From positions 372,001 through 436,000 of the forward strand of contig NC_089177.1 in the NCBI RefSeq assembly GCF_947507565.1: 64,000 nt of DNA, given 5' to 3'. The translations under genes were made by a program, and so were the position numbers. This document shows, in pieces, positions 1 through 11,200 of this stretch; the first letter of the stretch is position 1, and the number at the start of each line of letters is the position of its first letter. This DNA is from Oscarella lobularis. Taxonomy: Eukaryota > Porifera > Homoscleromorpha > Homosclerophorida > Oscarellidae. The notes under the pieces were generated by a model. It made no database searches. It had not been told where the DNA came from and worked only from the letters and a program-made list of their open reading frames with translations.

Positions 1-1169
1 TCAAACCAAGAAAGAGCCGCCAGTTCCTCGCTACTCCGTAATCATTGCGATTCAAAAAAATCTAAGACCACCCAGCTATACGTAAAAACCTCGATTGTCT
101 CCATGGTGACTTACAAAGCCGTGCTTTAGGTACGTCTTTTCTAGTTCTCTGTTGACGTGAAGTTCGATCGACGTCTGACCGGTGCTGATCAAGAAAGAGT
201 GCCAACTGGCCAGCATTCCCACGGCGAGGCACACGGTTAGGCAGAGTACGGTGACGGGGATGACTAAAGAACGTCTCCACGTATAATCGTCCAGAGAAAT
301 CTAAACAAATCAAGGGTCAGTCATCGGGAGGGGGTATGGTTCTCCCTTTACCTCGGTCGCGAAAAACATCTCCGAGAACGTATTCCACGATATCCAAGCA
401 ACAAAGGCGGCTCCAATTGATATGTAGACGCAAAAGAGTAGAAAATATCGATGATTCAAATGTCCAACGCAGTTATTGATCCAAGCTGAGAGGACAAGAG
501 TAAGCCTAAGAATCTGTGAATGCGTCTCGACTCACGACAGTGATGATCCATTTTCAGCACACATCTATATTTATATAATAAATAATGCAAATAACGAACG
601 GATCTGGTACCTCTTGCACGCCGTGCAATGATGAGTCCGCGGCGGCTTCATCTGCATGCACTTATGGCAAAATTTCCATCCTCTTCGCAAGTTGAACTCG
701 GTCGCCTAGAGAAACGGTCCCCGGATGCTCGAAAAATGACGACGATCTTTCTCACCGCCGGTGGACTGCCCGGTCGCGTCGCAACGCACATGTAGTAGTG
801 AAATGCAATGTTCGCGAGAAGCCAATGACCCAGTATGATATAGATCGTCGTGAGAAAGTAACTGGTTTCCACGTAAACAGGCAGAATGTATAAATAGACT
901 GTTACTACAACGAGAGATATCAGCAAGACGACACCAACGACGAACAACTGCGAGGAGGTACGATAAGACAGAGATCGGACGGGGAGAAAGCAAGGAGCGT
1001 GTACCGGGCCACTTAGAGAGACCAATTTGTAGAAAACGAGTATCAGTGCGCTTAGAATGGCATCGGCTACGTAGCTCGGAGTCTTCCTTTCGGTGGTGTA
1101 GGTCAGAGAGCATACAGTTTGGCGAAAAATTCGCATATAGCGTAATGGACGGCCGCTGAGTGCGGTCAT
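1..1169 (-). CDS. ZDHHC16: ZDHHC16-like palmitoyltransferase (DHHC acyltransferase), 3' end off window
   Basis: Multi-pass membrane enzyme that transfers palmitate from CoA to protein cysteines. Six exons can be joined on the minus strand: 756-1169, 611-705, 536-564, 352-485, 115-300 and 61 down to the window edge. The joined protein has two early membrane segments, then a cysteine-rich domain reading CHKCMQMKPPRTHHCTACKR, followed by CVLKMDHHC and PWINNCVGHLNHRYF, which is the DHHC zinc-binding and catalytic core. Two further hydrophobic segments follow. The last visible exon encodes NRNDYGVARNWRLFLGL, which resembles the C-terminal part of ZDHHC16 (N-W-[KR]-x-F-L-G). The stop codon is not in the window. 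The ATG at 1169 is the first in frame and lies 60 bp from the start of the divergent peptidase gene. The DHHC family is certain; the ZDHHC16 assignment is likely, from the post-DHHC region. Confidence 0.88.
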
Positions 1170-1229
1170 TCAGACGGCAGACGGGAAAAAATCGTCATTC
1201 TTTGTTGTCAATGCGCGCGCTAGACGAGA
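1170..1229. promoter_or_regulatory. Bidirectional promoter between ZDHHC16-like and S28 peptidase genes
   Basis: Only 60 bp separate the ATG of the minus-strand palmitoyltransferase (1169) from the ATG of the plus-strand peptidase (1230). Both 5' UTRs and the core promoter must lie here or overlap the opposite coding region. I see no TATA box. The arrangement is read from the sequence; shared regulation is inference. Confidence 0.55.
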
Positions 1230-3971
1230 ATGGTGTTCTTCGCATGCCTGTTCGTTTTCTTCGCTGTTGCAAGCGGCGACGACTTGTTTTTCGATCAGAG
1301 ACTCGATCACTTCGATTCGGAATACAACGCTACGTTTCGTCAGCGCTATTTCGAATACACGGGCTATTGCGATCGCACGCTAGGCTTTGGAGGTCAATCT
1401 CCAGCCGCGTGTCCAATTTTTCTCTACATATGCGGCGAAGCAACCTGTCCGGGTAATCCTAGTCGACTTTGAAATGTTTAGTACATAAAAAACTGCAGTA
1501 TGACTGTACAAGTGTCTACTACCACGTGGTACATATAAATGGCTTTTCCTTATAGGAATACCCAATGACTGGATCCAAGAACTCGCAGATCATTTCAATG
1601 CAATTATTGTTACTCCTGAGCATCGCTACTATGGCCAGAGCTCTCCTTATCAGAATCTCACCTATCCAAACCTCTCATATCTCTCCAGTAGACAGGCAAT
1701 AAATGTAAGAAGTATATTTAGTAGAGTTAGACAGTGAGGCAGTGAAACGTTTTATTGTGCGGGGGCGGGGGAGGCAAAAATGTCTGCATAGCACCAGCTA
1801 AATCCAGTCAGTCGAACAAGAACCGCGGTTCTTTTGACTCTAGTAAAAGAAAAACTTGCATTTCTTATTGCAAAGGTTTCAAAACCGGTCGAGACTAGTT
1901 GAAACCAGTCTCGCTATAGTGCAGGCTTCACTGTATACATATTATATACATGTACGGATACATTGAAGTTCTCGTGTAGGATCTTGCGGTTTTTCGAAAC
2001 TTTTACCAAGGGATTCATAATTCAAAGCACGGTTTGCCGACAACGTCGGACAATCAATGGATTACCTTTGGAGTTAGCTATTCAGGGGGTCTCTCGTGTT
2101 AGTATCGCGTTGGCTAGACGTCGTCGTAGTCGCGATTCCTTCGTTCATTGCTTAGCGTGGTTCCGGTTGAAATTTCCACACTTGACGCGTGGCAGTGTGT
2201 CGAGCTCCGGCGTCGCCGAAGCTATATTGGCGTATACTGCCTTTGACGAGCAGGTAGAGACGAAAATAAGAACTTCTGTTAGGAGTCCAGAAGCATTGAA
2301 TTTAGGTAGCAACGTCCGTAGGGGAAGAATGCGCTTCGATACTGAGAGAAACAACGCAAAGGCACAATCCGACATAAGAGTCTTTAGTTTCATAGAATCA
2401 GATTCGTTTCTCAGCATCGAGATGTCCCTCAAAGTTGATTCGGATAAGACGAAGGCGCTATTCGGTGTGTAGATAAACGTAGTCTCGTATAATAATTAGT
2501 GCATGTTCTGGGTGAAGGAGCGTCCGGTATGATTGACGGCGATTTTATGTATCTGATCGCCGATGCGGCAGCGACGTCGGTTCAATATGGGTCAGCTTGC
2601 GGTCGCGTCGCGGCGGTCACACTGATTTATTCTCTGACCTTCGCTCTAGTTACCAAGACAATGTCTGTCAAGCTCTGATTCGCGGTAAGGCGACTGGCGT
2701 CAATTTGACCAATGCTATGGCCGACTATTGCCATTCGTTCTGGTACAAAACCTTCGGAATCGATCCGCTCAGTTACAGGCAAGCCTCGCACGAAACGGGG
2801 CGATATGCGAGTCGTTTTTCAGCCAGGAAAAGATGAAACTTCTCGTACCAGGCGAATACACGGGAGCAAGACAATGGTAAGAAGCGTGCCTACGTAGATT
2901 TTTGGTCGCCCGTCCCCGGACATCCGTAGCACATACATTAGATGAAAGAGACGTTTTGACGTCCCGTTTCCCTTCGCTAGTTCGGGGCTTCATATTCTAA
3001 TTTCCTTCGAAGGATTCCGCCTCATAGCATTGACGCGTATTTATAGGCGGGCGGCTATAGAAGGGAAAAGCGCGATTAGATTAGAGATGGGGAGCCGACC
3101 GGCTGTTCCATTGATGCAGACGTGCATCTTTAAATCGCCGTCGCGATGTAGCACGCAAACGGCATCTCCATTGCCGCCGCCGTGGCGGCGGCGGCGGCGG
3201 CAGACTCACAAGATCCTATATTTGAGTTTCACCTCACTCTAATTATAGGTGGTTCCAAGTAAAGAGATTCCTTCCTTCGTTGAGCTCGTGCTACGTAGAC
3301 GCATTTGCGTAGAAATGCACCGAAATGGCCTTCTTTCAAGTAGCACCCGCTCGAAATAGCATTCGATCTGAAATCGTCAACTTGCAGTATCATCGTGACT
3401 TGTGTTCCAACGTCTTTTCTAAGGTGGATCCCTAGTTTTTACAGTACGTCGGCATCGATCTCGCTCTACATTGCAGGGCCTGTGGCCGGACGTAAACGCG
3501 ACAAATTTGTGTAAGTGAGACAGTCACGGTGTCGTTCAGTACCCTAAGTAGCAGGCGGCATAGATTACGGCGGAAAAGACATAGCAGGAACAAATATATT
3601 TTATTCTCGGGCATCTCAGGTAAATTCGCAGAAGTGCTTGCGCAATTAGACATCAACCGTTTGTGAAAACTAATCATGCAGGATCCGTGGCAGCACGTTT
3701 CCAAGTCCGTCGCCACGCCGAGCGAGCCAACGCAGCTGACGACGTGCCACAACTGCGCTCACGGTAAGAAAACGACGATATACAGTACCCCCGGGCCCCG
3801 TGAGGGCTCCCTCCCCGTGCAAACTCTTCTATAGGCGTAGATATGCGCGGTTGTCCGCAACATCCTCCCCAATCGCGCGGCAACGCCTCGTTGTGTGCCG
3901 ATCCGTCGGCCGTCGAAGCGACTCGAATGCGAATCGTGAGCAACATCGCCACGTGGCTCAGCGTCAAATGA
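1230..3971 (+). CDS. Serine carboxypeptidase, S28 family (plant EDA2 / PRSS16-like type)
   Basis: Secreted or lysosomal-type serine peptidase. Fifteen exons join in frame to about 460 aa: 1230-1452, 1556-1704, 1980-2097, 2156-2253, 2306-2361, 2415-2464, 2518-2590, 2650-2810, 2852-2876, 3249-3258, 3313-3423, 3477-3510, 3564-3619, 3682-3763 and 3835-3971. It starts with a signal peptide (MVFFACLFVFFAVASG). Family motifs follow in order: FDQRLDHFDS, PEHRYYGQSSPY, the nucleophile serine in FGVSYSGGLSSWFRLKFPHL, IDGDFMYLIADAAATSVQYG, WWFQKCTEMAFFQVAP, DVNATNLYYGG, the acid region SQDPWQHVSK and the catalytic histidine in CHNCAHGVDMRGCPQ. The last motifs match my memory of plant EDA2-type members better than animal PRCP or DPP7. 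One intron (2362-2414) needs a GC donor, and exon 10 is only 10 nt. All catalytic parts are present, so it is probably functional. Confidence 0.87.
2362..2414 (+). other. GC-AG intron in the S28 peptidase gene
   Basis: Donor CAAAG|GCAC and acceptor TCTCAG|CATC. Only this splice restores ETTQSIEMSLKVDSDKTKALFG, colinear with the S28 family. No GT donor in the correct phase is available. Confidence 0.75.
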
Positions 3972-4795
3972 CGGCACGTCTGCATCCCCTTTGTTCATTT
4001 GCGTATCTGTGTGCATCCCTTTGGCCCGCGCTGATCTCCCTAACGAGATGCTTGGACACAGCTTCTGTTGACCTTGTGGCTGCGTCTGCTTCTTTCCGCG
4101 CGGATCTCGGTCTGTATCCCTCGTTACGGCCTATCGCCGTGTCTCTCGCTCGCTCGCCCGCCCGCGCGAACGCATGACTCCGCGACGAAGCCGTAGCCGT
4201 GGATATGTTTTCCGGCGATAGAGCTAGGGGCTCTGGAAACTTGAATGGGTGGGAGGAGGGCGGGGAGGATGGTTTCTCCGTTGCGTTTCGCCTTTAGAGT
4301 AACTTCCGATGCAAACCGTGTTCGACCGACGTCTTTGCGGCGAATCGTTTGCCACGGCTTCTGTTTTTCGGTTAGCCTTTTCTCGATTCGAAGGTCCGGT
4401 CCGGTCTCGCGGTTGCCCCGAGGGCTTTTGGGATGCGATTCCGCGCGACGTCTTGAGCTCCCGCTTTCGTGGGGAATCCCAACGTTTGATCGCGCTTTCG
4501 CGGGCGGCGAGACGCAAATCGGTTGTTCGGCTCACTCAGACGGGTTTCCGAGTAGAACGGACCCGGGATGAAACCGGGAAAGAGTGGTAAACGCGTTAGC
4601 GCGTTGAACGGCTCTCTCTCATTTCTCACTGCCCCGTCCCCATTGACTCCCTTATCAATTTATCGGGTATACGATTATTAAATTTGTGAGCTGATTCAAG
4701 ATGATTGGCTCAGCTTTGTTGTCGCCGGGGAGCCGGAGAGAAGACCGCCGAGCGAAGCCAATCGAGCGATAGACGGCATTTGTCTATACTTCCCT
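3972..4795. other. Intergenic region, GC-rich, no gene recognised
   Basis: About 820 bp between the S28 peptidase stop and the Glass-like promoter. Several medium-length open frames cross it on both strands, but their translations are arginine- or serine-rich, match nothing I recognise and overlap each other. They look like by-products of GC-rich sequence. No RNA gene or repeat was recognised. Confidence 0.5.
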
Positions 4796-4830
4796 TATAA
4801 AAGCGTCGTCAATTCAGTCGTCGAGTCATT
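4758..4830 (+). promoter_or_regulatory. TATA-type core promoter of the Glass-like gene
   Basis: A CCAAT box at 4758-4762 lies about 34 bp upstream of a TATAAAA box at 4796-4802. A possible initiator, GTCATTC, lies near 4824-4830, about 30 bp downstream, which is the usual spacing. The ATG of the zinc-finger gene follows at 4968, leaving a 5' UTR of about 140 nt. Most other genes here lack such a clear TATA box, which suggests tightly regulated expression (inference). Confidence 0.55.
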
Positions 4831-4967
4831 CAAATCCTCAACCGCCACCGCTACCCATACTGGCCACCGTTTCCGTGTCAGAAAGCCAGCGAAATCTAGG
4901 TAGAACTAGCTGTACTTGTAGCCGAGTTCGTCGAACACAAACGAACGTTCGATTTCCTTCTAAAGAA

Positions 4968-5967
4968 ATGTCAGACGATAAGAAAATCAAGCTCTTTCGG
5001 CCGTACGCTCTTCCTTCGCCGCCGCCACCGCCAGCGCGCCTAAGATCGTCGACGAGCCCCGAGCGAACGTCGGTCTCCTCGACGACCGACTTGAGGTACA
5101 AAACGCTATTCCGGTCTGCGCGGAAGTTTTCTTACACTCCCTTTCTCTTTCCCCTTCCTTTTTTCCAGCGACGAGAAATGTCATCAACCGATTTCCGATG
5201 CCGCCGCGTCGCTTCTCGCGCTTCGCAACGCGTCGCCGTCTTCGTCGAACGAATTCAAATCGGACGTCTCATGCGTTGTCCCGACGGCGGTGACGACGGC
5301 GACGCCGTCGGCGTCCTTTCATCATTGGCTGCCGTCGACGAACGAAGCTTTCAAGTTCACGCCGTCGTCGACCTCAATTCTACCCCCCTTTCAGAGTTTG
5401 CCGTCGTTCGGCCAGTTTTCCCTACCTTTTCCCCACATGGCGCCTCCATATGCCGGGGGATTTATTCCCGCCACGTTTCCGACGACTGAGACATGGCATT
5501 CTCACCTCTGCGCCAGTGGGCGCTCGTGTCCAACATGCGTCATCGCCGGAGGAAGACGAGCTTTTCATCGAGCTCGCATTGTACCGTCCGCCGCCGCCAT
5601 TGCATCGTCTATGCTTCCGGGACAACGTCCGTTTCGGTGCCAGGTGTGCTACAAGACGTTTTCGCAAGCGGCGAATTTGAACGCCCACATGCGCACCCAC
5701 AGCGGAGAGCGCCCGTTCAAGTGTCCGCTGTGCGATCGGCGATTCTCGCAGTCGTCGTCGGTGACGACACACATGCGGACCCATACCGGCGAGCGTCCCT
5801 ACAAATGCAAGGTCTGCAGCAAGGCGTTCGCCGATAGCTCGACGCTCACGAAGCATTTTCGGATACACTCCGGCGAAAAGCCGTACAAGTGCAAAATCTG
5901 CGAACTCAGCTTTTCGCAGTCGGGAAATCTCAATCGTCATATGCGCACTCACGGCCATTACAAGTGA
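4968..5967 (+). CDS. Glass-like C2H2 zinc-finger transcription factor
   Basis: Two exons, 4968-5095 and 5169-5967, encode 308 aa. The first 195 residues are low-complexity and rich in Pro, Ser, Ala and Phe. Four tandem C2H2 fingers occupy about residues 196-304, joined by HSGERPF, HTGERPY and HSGEKPY linkers. The finger helices read [30 protein letters not shown] and [10 protein letters not shown]. This order matches what I remember of the C-terminal fingers of Drosophila Glass ([32 protein letters not shown]), a photoreceptor-fate regulator. Glass has an additional, more divergent finger that I do not see here. The DNA-binding specificity is probably shared, but a role in light sensing would be pure inference. 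The start has no in-frame competitor in exon 1. The gene is convergent with the RNF103-like gene. Confidence 0.85.
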
Positions 5968-6257
5968 ACTATAGACTCTCGTTTCCTCGTCAACTTTATT
6001 TTTCTGGACATATTTATCAGCGCTGTGATAAATAACCGCCGCAGTAGTTCTCGCAACGAATTAGCCCGTTTATTTTATTGGAGTTTTAATATACTTAAGA
6101 AGTCTCTCTCTTCTGTGTGAGTATTCCGAAAACAAATGAATTTGTCTGCGCAAAAAATAGCGACGTTCTTTCCAACCACAACCGCCGCTTTATTTCCAAG
6201 AATACAAACCTAATAACGCAATTCACTTAAATATATGCATGCATGCCCTGATATCAG
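5968..6257. other. Convergent 3' UTR region
   Basis: 290 bp of AT-rich DNA between the stop codons of the convergent Glass-like (+) and RNF103-like (-) genes. It contains TTTATT motifs near 6062-6075 and 6188-6193, read as AATAAA on the minus strand, which could serve RNF103. No gene was seen. Confidence 0.45.
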
Positions 6258-8021
6258 TCAGTCTCGCACGTCCGCCGCCACCGCCGACGCTTTCGTCTCA
6301 TTTGCCGGCGACCTGCACACAGGACACAAAACACTTCGAGTCTGCAGCCAAGGCTTTACACACGCCCAATGAAACATATGACCACATGGTAGAGAGCTCA
6401 CCATAGTACCTCGCTTATACCGAGACAAGCAAATAACGCACTGTAGCTCGCATTTTCGTTTCAATCGATACTTCCACCGCGGCAAATTCTCAATATAATC
6501 CTGCGGCAGGCTCTCCTCTTCGCTTTCGACGTCGGTGAGCATGTGCTGAGCCAAATCCTCAAGAAGAGCATTTAGACGTTCGTCGACAATAATCGAGCTG
6601 GACGTATTGGCGTGAGGATACGCGTGAAAGTGCTGCTGATGCAGCAGCGTGTTCACTGTTAGTCGAATAGGTGGCAAAGGCAAAGCGCGTTCCGACTGCG
6701 GAGAAGAATCCGTATCTACGGCGTCATTAGTCTCATCAGTGGGAGCCGTGGCAACGCTGACGCGACTGACGTCATTCCAAAAACGCCAACTAGTCCACCA
6801 TATCAACGTCGCGTAAATGAGAAACGTGACGAAGAATAGGGACGTGGGTATTCGATTTAGAAGCCATCGAAGCCACGCGCCTTCGTAACTGAGCGCGGCC
6901 GACTGATAGAGCTTCAGCAGAGACGTGGGCAGGCCTGATTGGGACGATAGAGGCAATTGAGCGATGAGAAAAGCACAGATCATGCTGCTAAGTACAACGG
7001 ATCGAATCAGTCTTAGCCACGATAGACCCTCTTCGTCGATGACGCACATCAATAGAATGTAGCCGTTTACGAGAAAAAGGCCAATGATGAAGGCGTCTTG
7101 GAGTCGCAGGCACAAAAATTGCACGTGAAATTTCAACGATCTGTAGTTGAAGTTCTCGCCCGGACTACATCCGTATGAATAATTCCTTCCCGGTAAAATC
7201 AAAATTAGATTATTTGAACAGTCGGGCTGCAATTGAAGATGACTTTGATGAAACAGTTTCTCCCTGGCATCTGCATTGACACCACTGATATATTCAAAAA
7301 GGGCAAATTCGCTTAATTCCAATGCCAGAACATCGTAATACAACGGAGAAGGTGCATCCACTTCAGACAAAAGAATCAACGTAATCATCCTATTGCCACT
7401 TTGTTTAGCACTAGATTCCTGAATTTTACTAACTCCTATTTCTTGCCTAATCCATTTCAATACCGCTCTCTTCGCAATATTCGAGCCTTGGGCAGCTTTC
7501 CATCGTCTCCGCTTTATAGTACTTGAAGGAGAAGTCAAAGACAGCGCTAAAAGAGATCGAGTCCATCCTTCTGACTGACAATACTCTCGATGCAGCTGAC
7601 AATCGATTATTCCACACTGCAAACCGAGCCTTGCAATAGACTTCAGGTCGTTTAGACTCAGAGGACCCTCGTCTTTCCCGTATGCCACGTTGACGAGCAA
7701 CAAGCGATCTGATTGGTCGACACTTTGGCCAATCGCGACGCTTTCACTATTTTCGTCTTCGTCGTCGTTGTCGTCGTCGCCGCCGCCTGAATCGACTACG
7801 AGGCGAACGAGCTCGGATTTCTCGATAGGATGGGCGTAATCGACGCCTCGACCATCGAGAATTCGACGCAGGCGAGCCGCGCTGAGAAACGGGTTCAAAA
7901 CCGTATTGCGAAAGTGCCCAAGGTTGACAAAGGGCGTAAAGTCGAGTGCGTAAACGACGAGAACGAAGAAGACGAAGTAGAGTAGATAGAGGCACGAAGT
8001 CACGAGATGAGGAAACGCCAT
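6258..8021 (-). CDS. RNF103: RNF103-like ER membrane RING-H2 E3 ubiquitin ligase
   Basis: Single-exon gene of 587 aa. The N-terminus is a hydrophobic anchor (about residues 9-28). A lumenal-type region follows, containing GLQCGIIDCQLHREYC and a GWTRSLL motif that align with the RNF103 (KF1) segment reading RYCRRRGWVRS. A cluster of hydrophobic segments lies at about 320-410. The motif YIENLPRWKY before the RING matches the RNF103 IKNLPMWRF motif. The RING-H2 finger is at residues 528-570, with CVICL, CGHMFH, C and CPVC ligands in the right order. RNF103 acts in ER-associated degradation; that role is taken from the family. An acidic, low-complexity run sits near residues 78-92 (DDDNDDEDE). 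The lack of introns is unusual in this window and could mean an old retrocopy, but the frame is intact. Confidence 0.86.
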   Translation of the reverse strand: MAFPHLVTSCLYLLYFVFFVLVVYALDFTPFVNLGHFRNTVLNPFLSAARLRRILDGRGVDYAHPIEKSELVRLVVDSGGGDDDNDDEDENSESVAIGQSVDQSDRLLLVNVAYGKDEGPLSLNDLKSIARLGLQCGIIDCQLHREYCQSEGWTRSLLALSLTSPSSTIKRRRWKAAQGSNIAKRAVLKWIRQEIGVSKIQESSAKQSGNRMITLILLSEVDAPSPLYYDVLALELSEFALFEYISGVNADAREKLFHQSHLQLQPDCSNNLILILPGRNYSYGCSPGENFNYRSLKFHVQFLCLRLQDAFIIGLFLVNGYILLMCVIDEEGLSWLRLIRSVVLSSMICAFLIAQLPLSSQSGLPTSLLKLYQSAALSYEGAWLRWLLNRIPTSLFFVTFLIYATLIWWTSWRFWNDVSRVSVATAPTDETNDAVDTDSSPQSERALPLPPIRLTVNTLLHQQHFHAYPHANTSSSIIVDERLNALLEDLAQHMLTDVESEEESLPQDYIENLPRWKYRLKRKCELQCVICLSRYKRGTMVSSLPCGHMFHWACVKPWLQTRSVLCPVCRSPANETKASAVAADVRD

Positions 8022-8284
8022 GAATACATAGTACTATCCCGGATGTGATCGAAGCGCCAATAAAAATTTGTTACAGCATATCGATGTACAGTACTGTACC
8101 AACCGTAAAAGTCGTATGCTACTATTCGCTTGATTATTTTCTTTCGTTCGTTCACACTTTTTTCGTTCAAACCCTCCCGGATGTTGCACACAACATCCCG
8201 TAAGCGGCTAGCCATGCCCTTCAGCGTGTCGTGGGGTTTCGCAGTCGCGCTAACGTAGCTGGAGCCCGCTCAGCAAATTCTAAA

Positions 8285-11200
8285 ATGAGGAAGAGGGGCG
8301 CTTGGCGCACGAGAGTCGCTCGCAAGCGAACGTGGTCGGGGACCCAGTCGGGGAGCAAAGAATTGAGCCGAAGCAACTCGCCGCCGGACGAGATCGTCTG
8401 CGAAGACTCGACGTCATCATTGCCGCCGACGAAAAAGCCCATCGGTGAGCTCAAAGCCGCTTTCCAACCTCTTCGCCTTTTTTGATCGCTGTTTCCTTCG
8501 CGTAGACGGCGCTGTTGCAAATGACGACGACGCGGCGGCGAAACTCGGAGCGCTCATGTTTCAAGTTATGCAAACGAACCAGAAAGTAGCGCAGCTTCCG
8601 CCGTCGTCGACAAGCGTCGCGAGCGTGGGCGTGGTTCTCGCTGAAGGATCCGGTCCGAAAGAAAGGAAAGAAAATCAGTGAGTTCTCACGTGGCGTTTGT
8701 TGTTTCGGTGGTAGCACGTGACTTGTGCATGTGTTAGTGACGTAGAGCTCCCGTCGGATTTCAAGACAAGTGAGAGAGAAGAAGAAGAAGATGAGGGGAA
8801 CAACACGGATGTCGGAGAAAGGGAAGAATATCAAATATGCGAGGAGGAGGAGGAGATTGATCACGGTAGCGTCGAGTCCGACGTTGAATCTTTTAGCATT
8901 GCCTTAGGCAATCTCGATGATGAAGAGTCCTTTGCTCTCGACATCAGTATCGAAGAAAACGCGTTTTCTGATAAGCAGGAGGAGGAGGAGGAAGAGATCA
9001 AAGTTCAGGAAGAGGAGAAGAGCAAAAATGAATCGGTCAATTTCAAAGAAAAATCTCAATCAATTTTTATCGACGACGACGAATTTCTCACATTGTTTCC
9101 GGATGAAGAGGAAATAAAGGAACTTCTTCCCAGGTTATCTCATAAGGGGGGGAAAAAACCCTGCACCTCCTTCATAACACTGTATGTATACTTAGCAATA
9201 ACGAGAAGACACGTCCAGAACGCAAACCACAGCAACGATTTCTAAAGAAAATTCCAACGACGTCGCTCCGACTCACATTGAAGCCCGTAAAGCGAGAAGA
9301 AAACGTGGAAGAAAATCGTCGCCGCTCGCCGCTCGCCGCTTCCACCGTTTCCGCGGCGACGTCGCCTAACGATTTCGAGATGACGCCCGAAGACGTCGCC
9401 TCCGAAGTCAACGTCATCAGCTGCAACGACGACGACGACGCTGTCAGCGTCGCCGTTCTTTCCAATAGCGACGTCGACGTGCTCGTGCGCGATCGCTACG
9501 TGCAGCAATTCGTCCAACGGAATCGATGTTGCTGGGACCATTGGAGAGAGAGCGGCTGCTTTCGACCGCGATGCAAATACAATCACGTTCACCTCGATCA
9601 ACTCAGAGAATTGGTGGTCAGTTTGTAGTAATATAGCCGTTTTTCTCGCGATGATTCATCTCGACGCTTTAGGACATCGACAGGATCCTCGGTAAGGAAA
9701 GACAGGCGCCTCGCATTAATAGAAAACAAGAGCAAATCTCTTGTAACATTCAATCTCTTCTCAGTGGCACAGCGGGTATAATATAATTGTTCTTATGTCA
9801 TTTGTCCTTCTGACTGATACTCTTTATAGAGGATGTTGACTTGGCCTTGCGTAGTATCCATGGCGATCGGCGAGCGGCATTGTGCCACGCGCTTTTGAAC
9901 GCCGTCTCGCTCTCGTCAACAAATCCTCCTCGATTTGACGTAAGAAAATTAAATTAGCGCGGCGGCGTTGCGACAATAGCTCTCGCTCTCAAGGTGGCTC
10001 TTTGTGCTTATAAATTCATTGCGTATCCAACGATGTCGGACTGCATGGAACTCGTCTCCATTCTATGTCGAGCACAGGAGATGGAAAAGTGAGAGTCCGA
10101 GCGAGAGAAAGAGAAACGTAGTTGTAATAGGACACGTACCACGTATAGAGCGTATAGCCACTTTTACGCCGCGACTCAACGCGACGCTCCAACCGAAGAC
10201 GTCGTCGTGCAATTGCTGTCGTCGTCGCGTGGACGAATGAATCAGTAAAGCCGCCTTGGGTACGTCTAAAAACGACGTTTCATTCTAGCGATATTCGTAG
10301 AGCTTTAAAAGTGACGTCCGTCGCGCGGAAATATCATTTATTGAGTGCGAGGTGAGAGATACTTGCGATACGGGGTTTCGTTCCCCGACGCTTTCTCCTC
10401 TACTACAGAGTATTTGCTGAAGTTGTTGCTCTCTGCGTCGACTCGACTCAAAACTACAGCAACTTCGTCTGGCGTTTATATACAGTAATACATAGATATA
10501 ACCTAGAGAGAGAGATAGAAAAAAGGAAGAGTGTGGTTATCGTTTAGTCACTTGGCAATCAAAAAACTTGCCTATCAAAATCAAGCATCATAAACATTAC
10601 CAAGTATAGTTACGAAAATCCTTTGTACGACTACTGACGCATTTTTCTAGATTATTTTGTGATAGCGAATCGCTGTGTTGGCTCAGTGTCGTCCTATTTC
10701 CTCAGAATCGTTCCAGCTACGTCCACCACTTGCCTCCACATGTGGCCGAGTCCTGTCTCATTCTAGCGATTTCCCAAACGGACGTCTCGCGCGGAATTCA
10801 GTTTCTACAAGCTTTCACTTCCGATCAAAAAAGAGAAATATCGAAATCGGTACGAAAGAAAAGAAATGCCAAAGCAGAGACTTGTTTCTCATTCGTTCTT
10901 TAGACGTGGAACTCTCTTCTGCGTTGTTGCTTGAGCGTCGGAAATTACCAGGACCTTTCGCTCGTATCGAACCTTATGAAAGAATTTAGACAGTCCCTAG
11001 ATCGCACGACGTGCCGGAGTTACATCGACTATTTTATTAGGAGAGAAAGGCATCAGGAGGCGGTCGACAAATGGGGAGATCTCCTGTCAATCGAGGACGT
11101 TACGCGAAAGGAAATGGCAGCCGTTTTTGGCCAGATTCTCGCCGGAGCGACGCGAATTGGACGAGAACCGTTGAGAAATTTACTGATACAGGCGGCCGGC

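Noticed and set aside
1963-2472. 169-codon open frame as a single exon
   Set aside because: It merges true S28 exons with introns in the wrong frame; the spliced model restores the family sequence exactly.
1230-3971. Horizontal transfer of the S28 peptidase from a plant or alga
   Set aside because: The gene has 15 exons with host-style short introns and sits in a host bidirectional promoter; ancient retention is simpler, and only a phylogeny could show transfer.
4224-4629. Overlapping open frames of 85-108 codons on both strands
   Set aside because: GC-rich intergenic DNA; the translations are Arg/Ser-rich, unrecognised and mutually overlapping, with no splice or promoter context.
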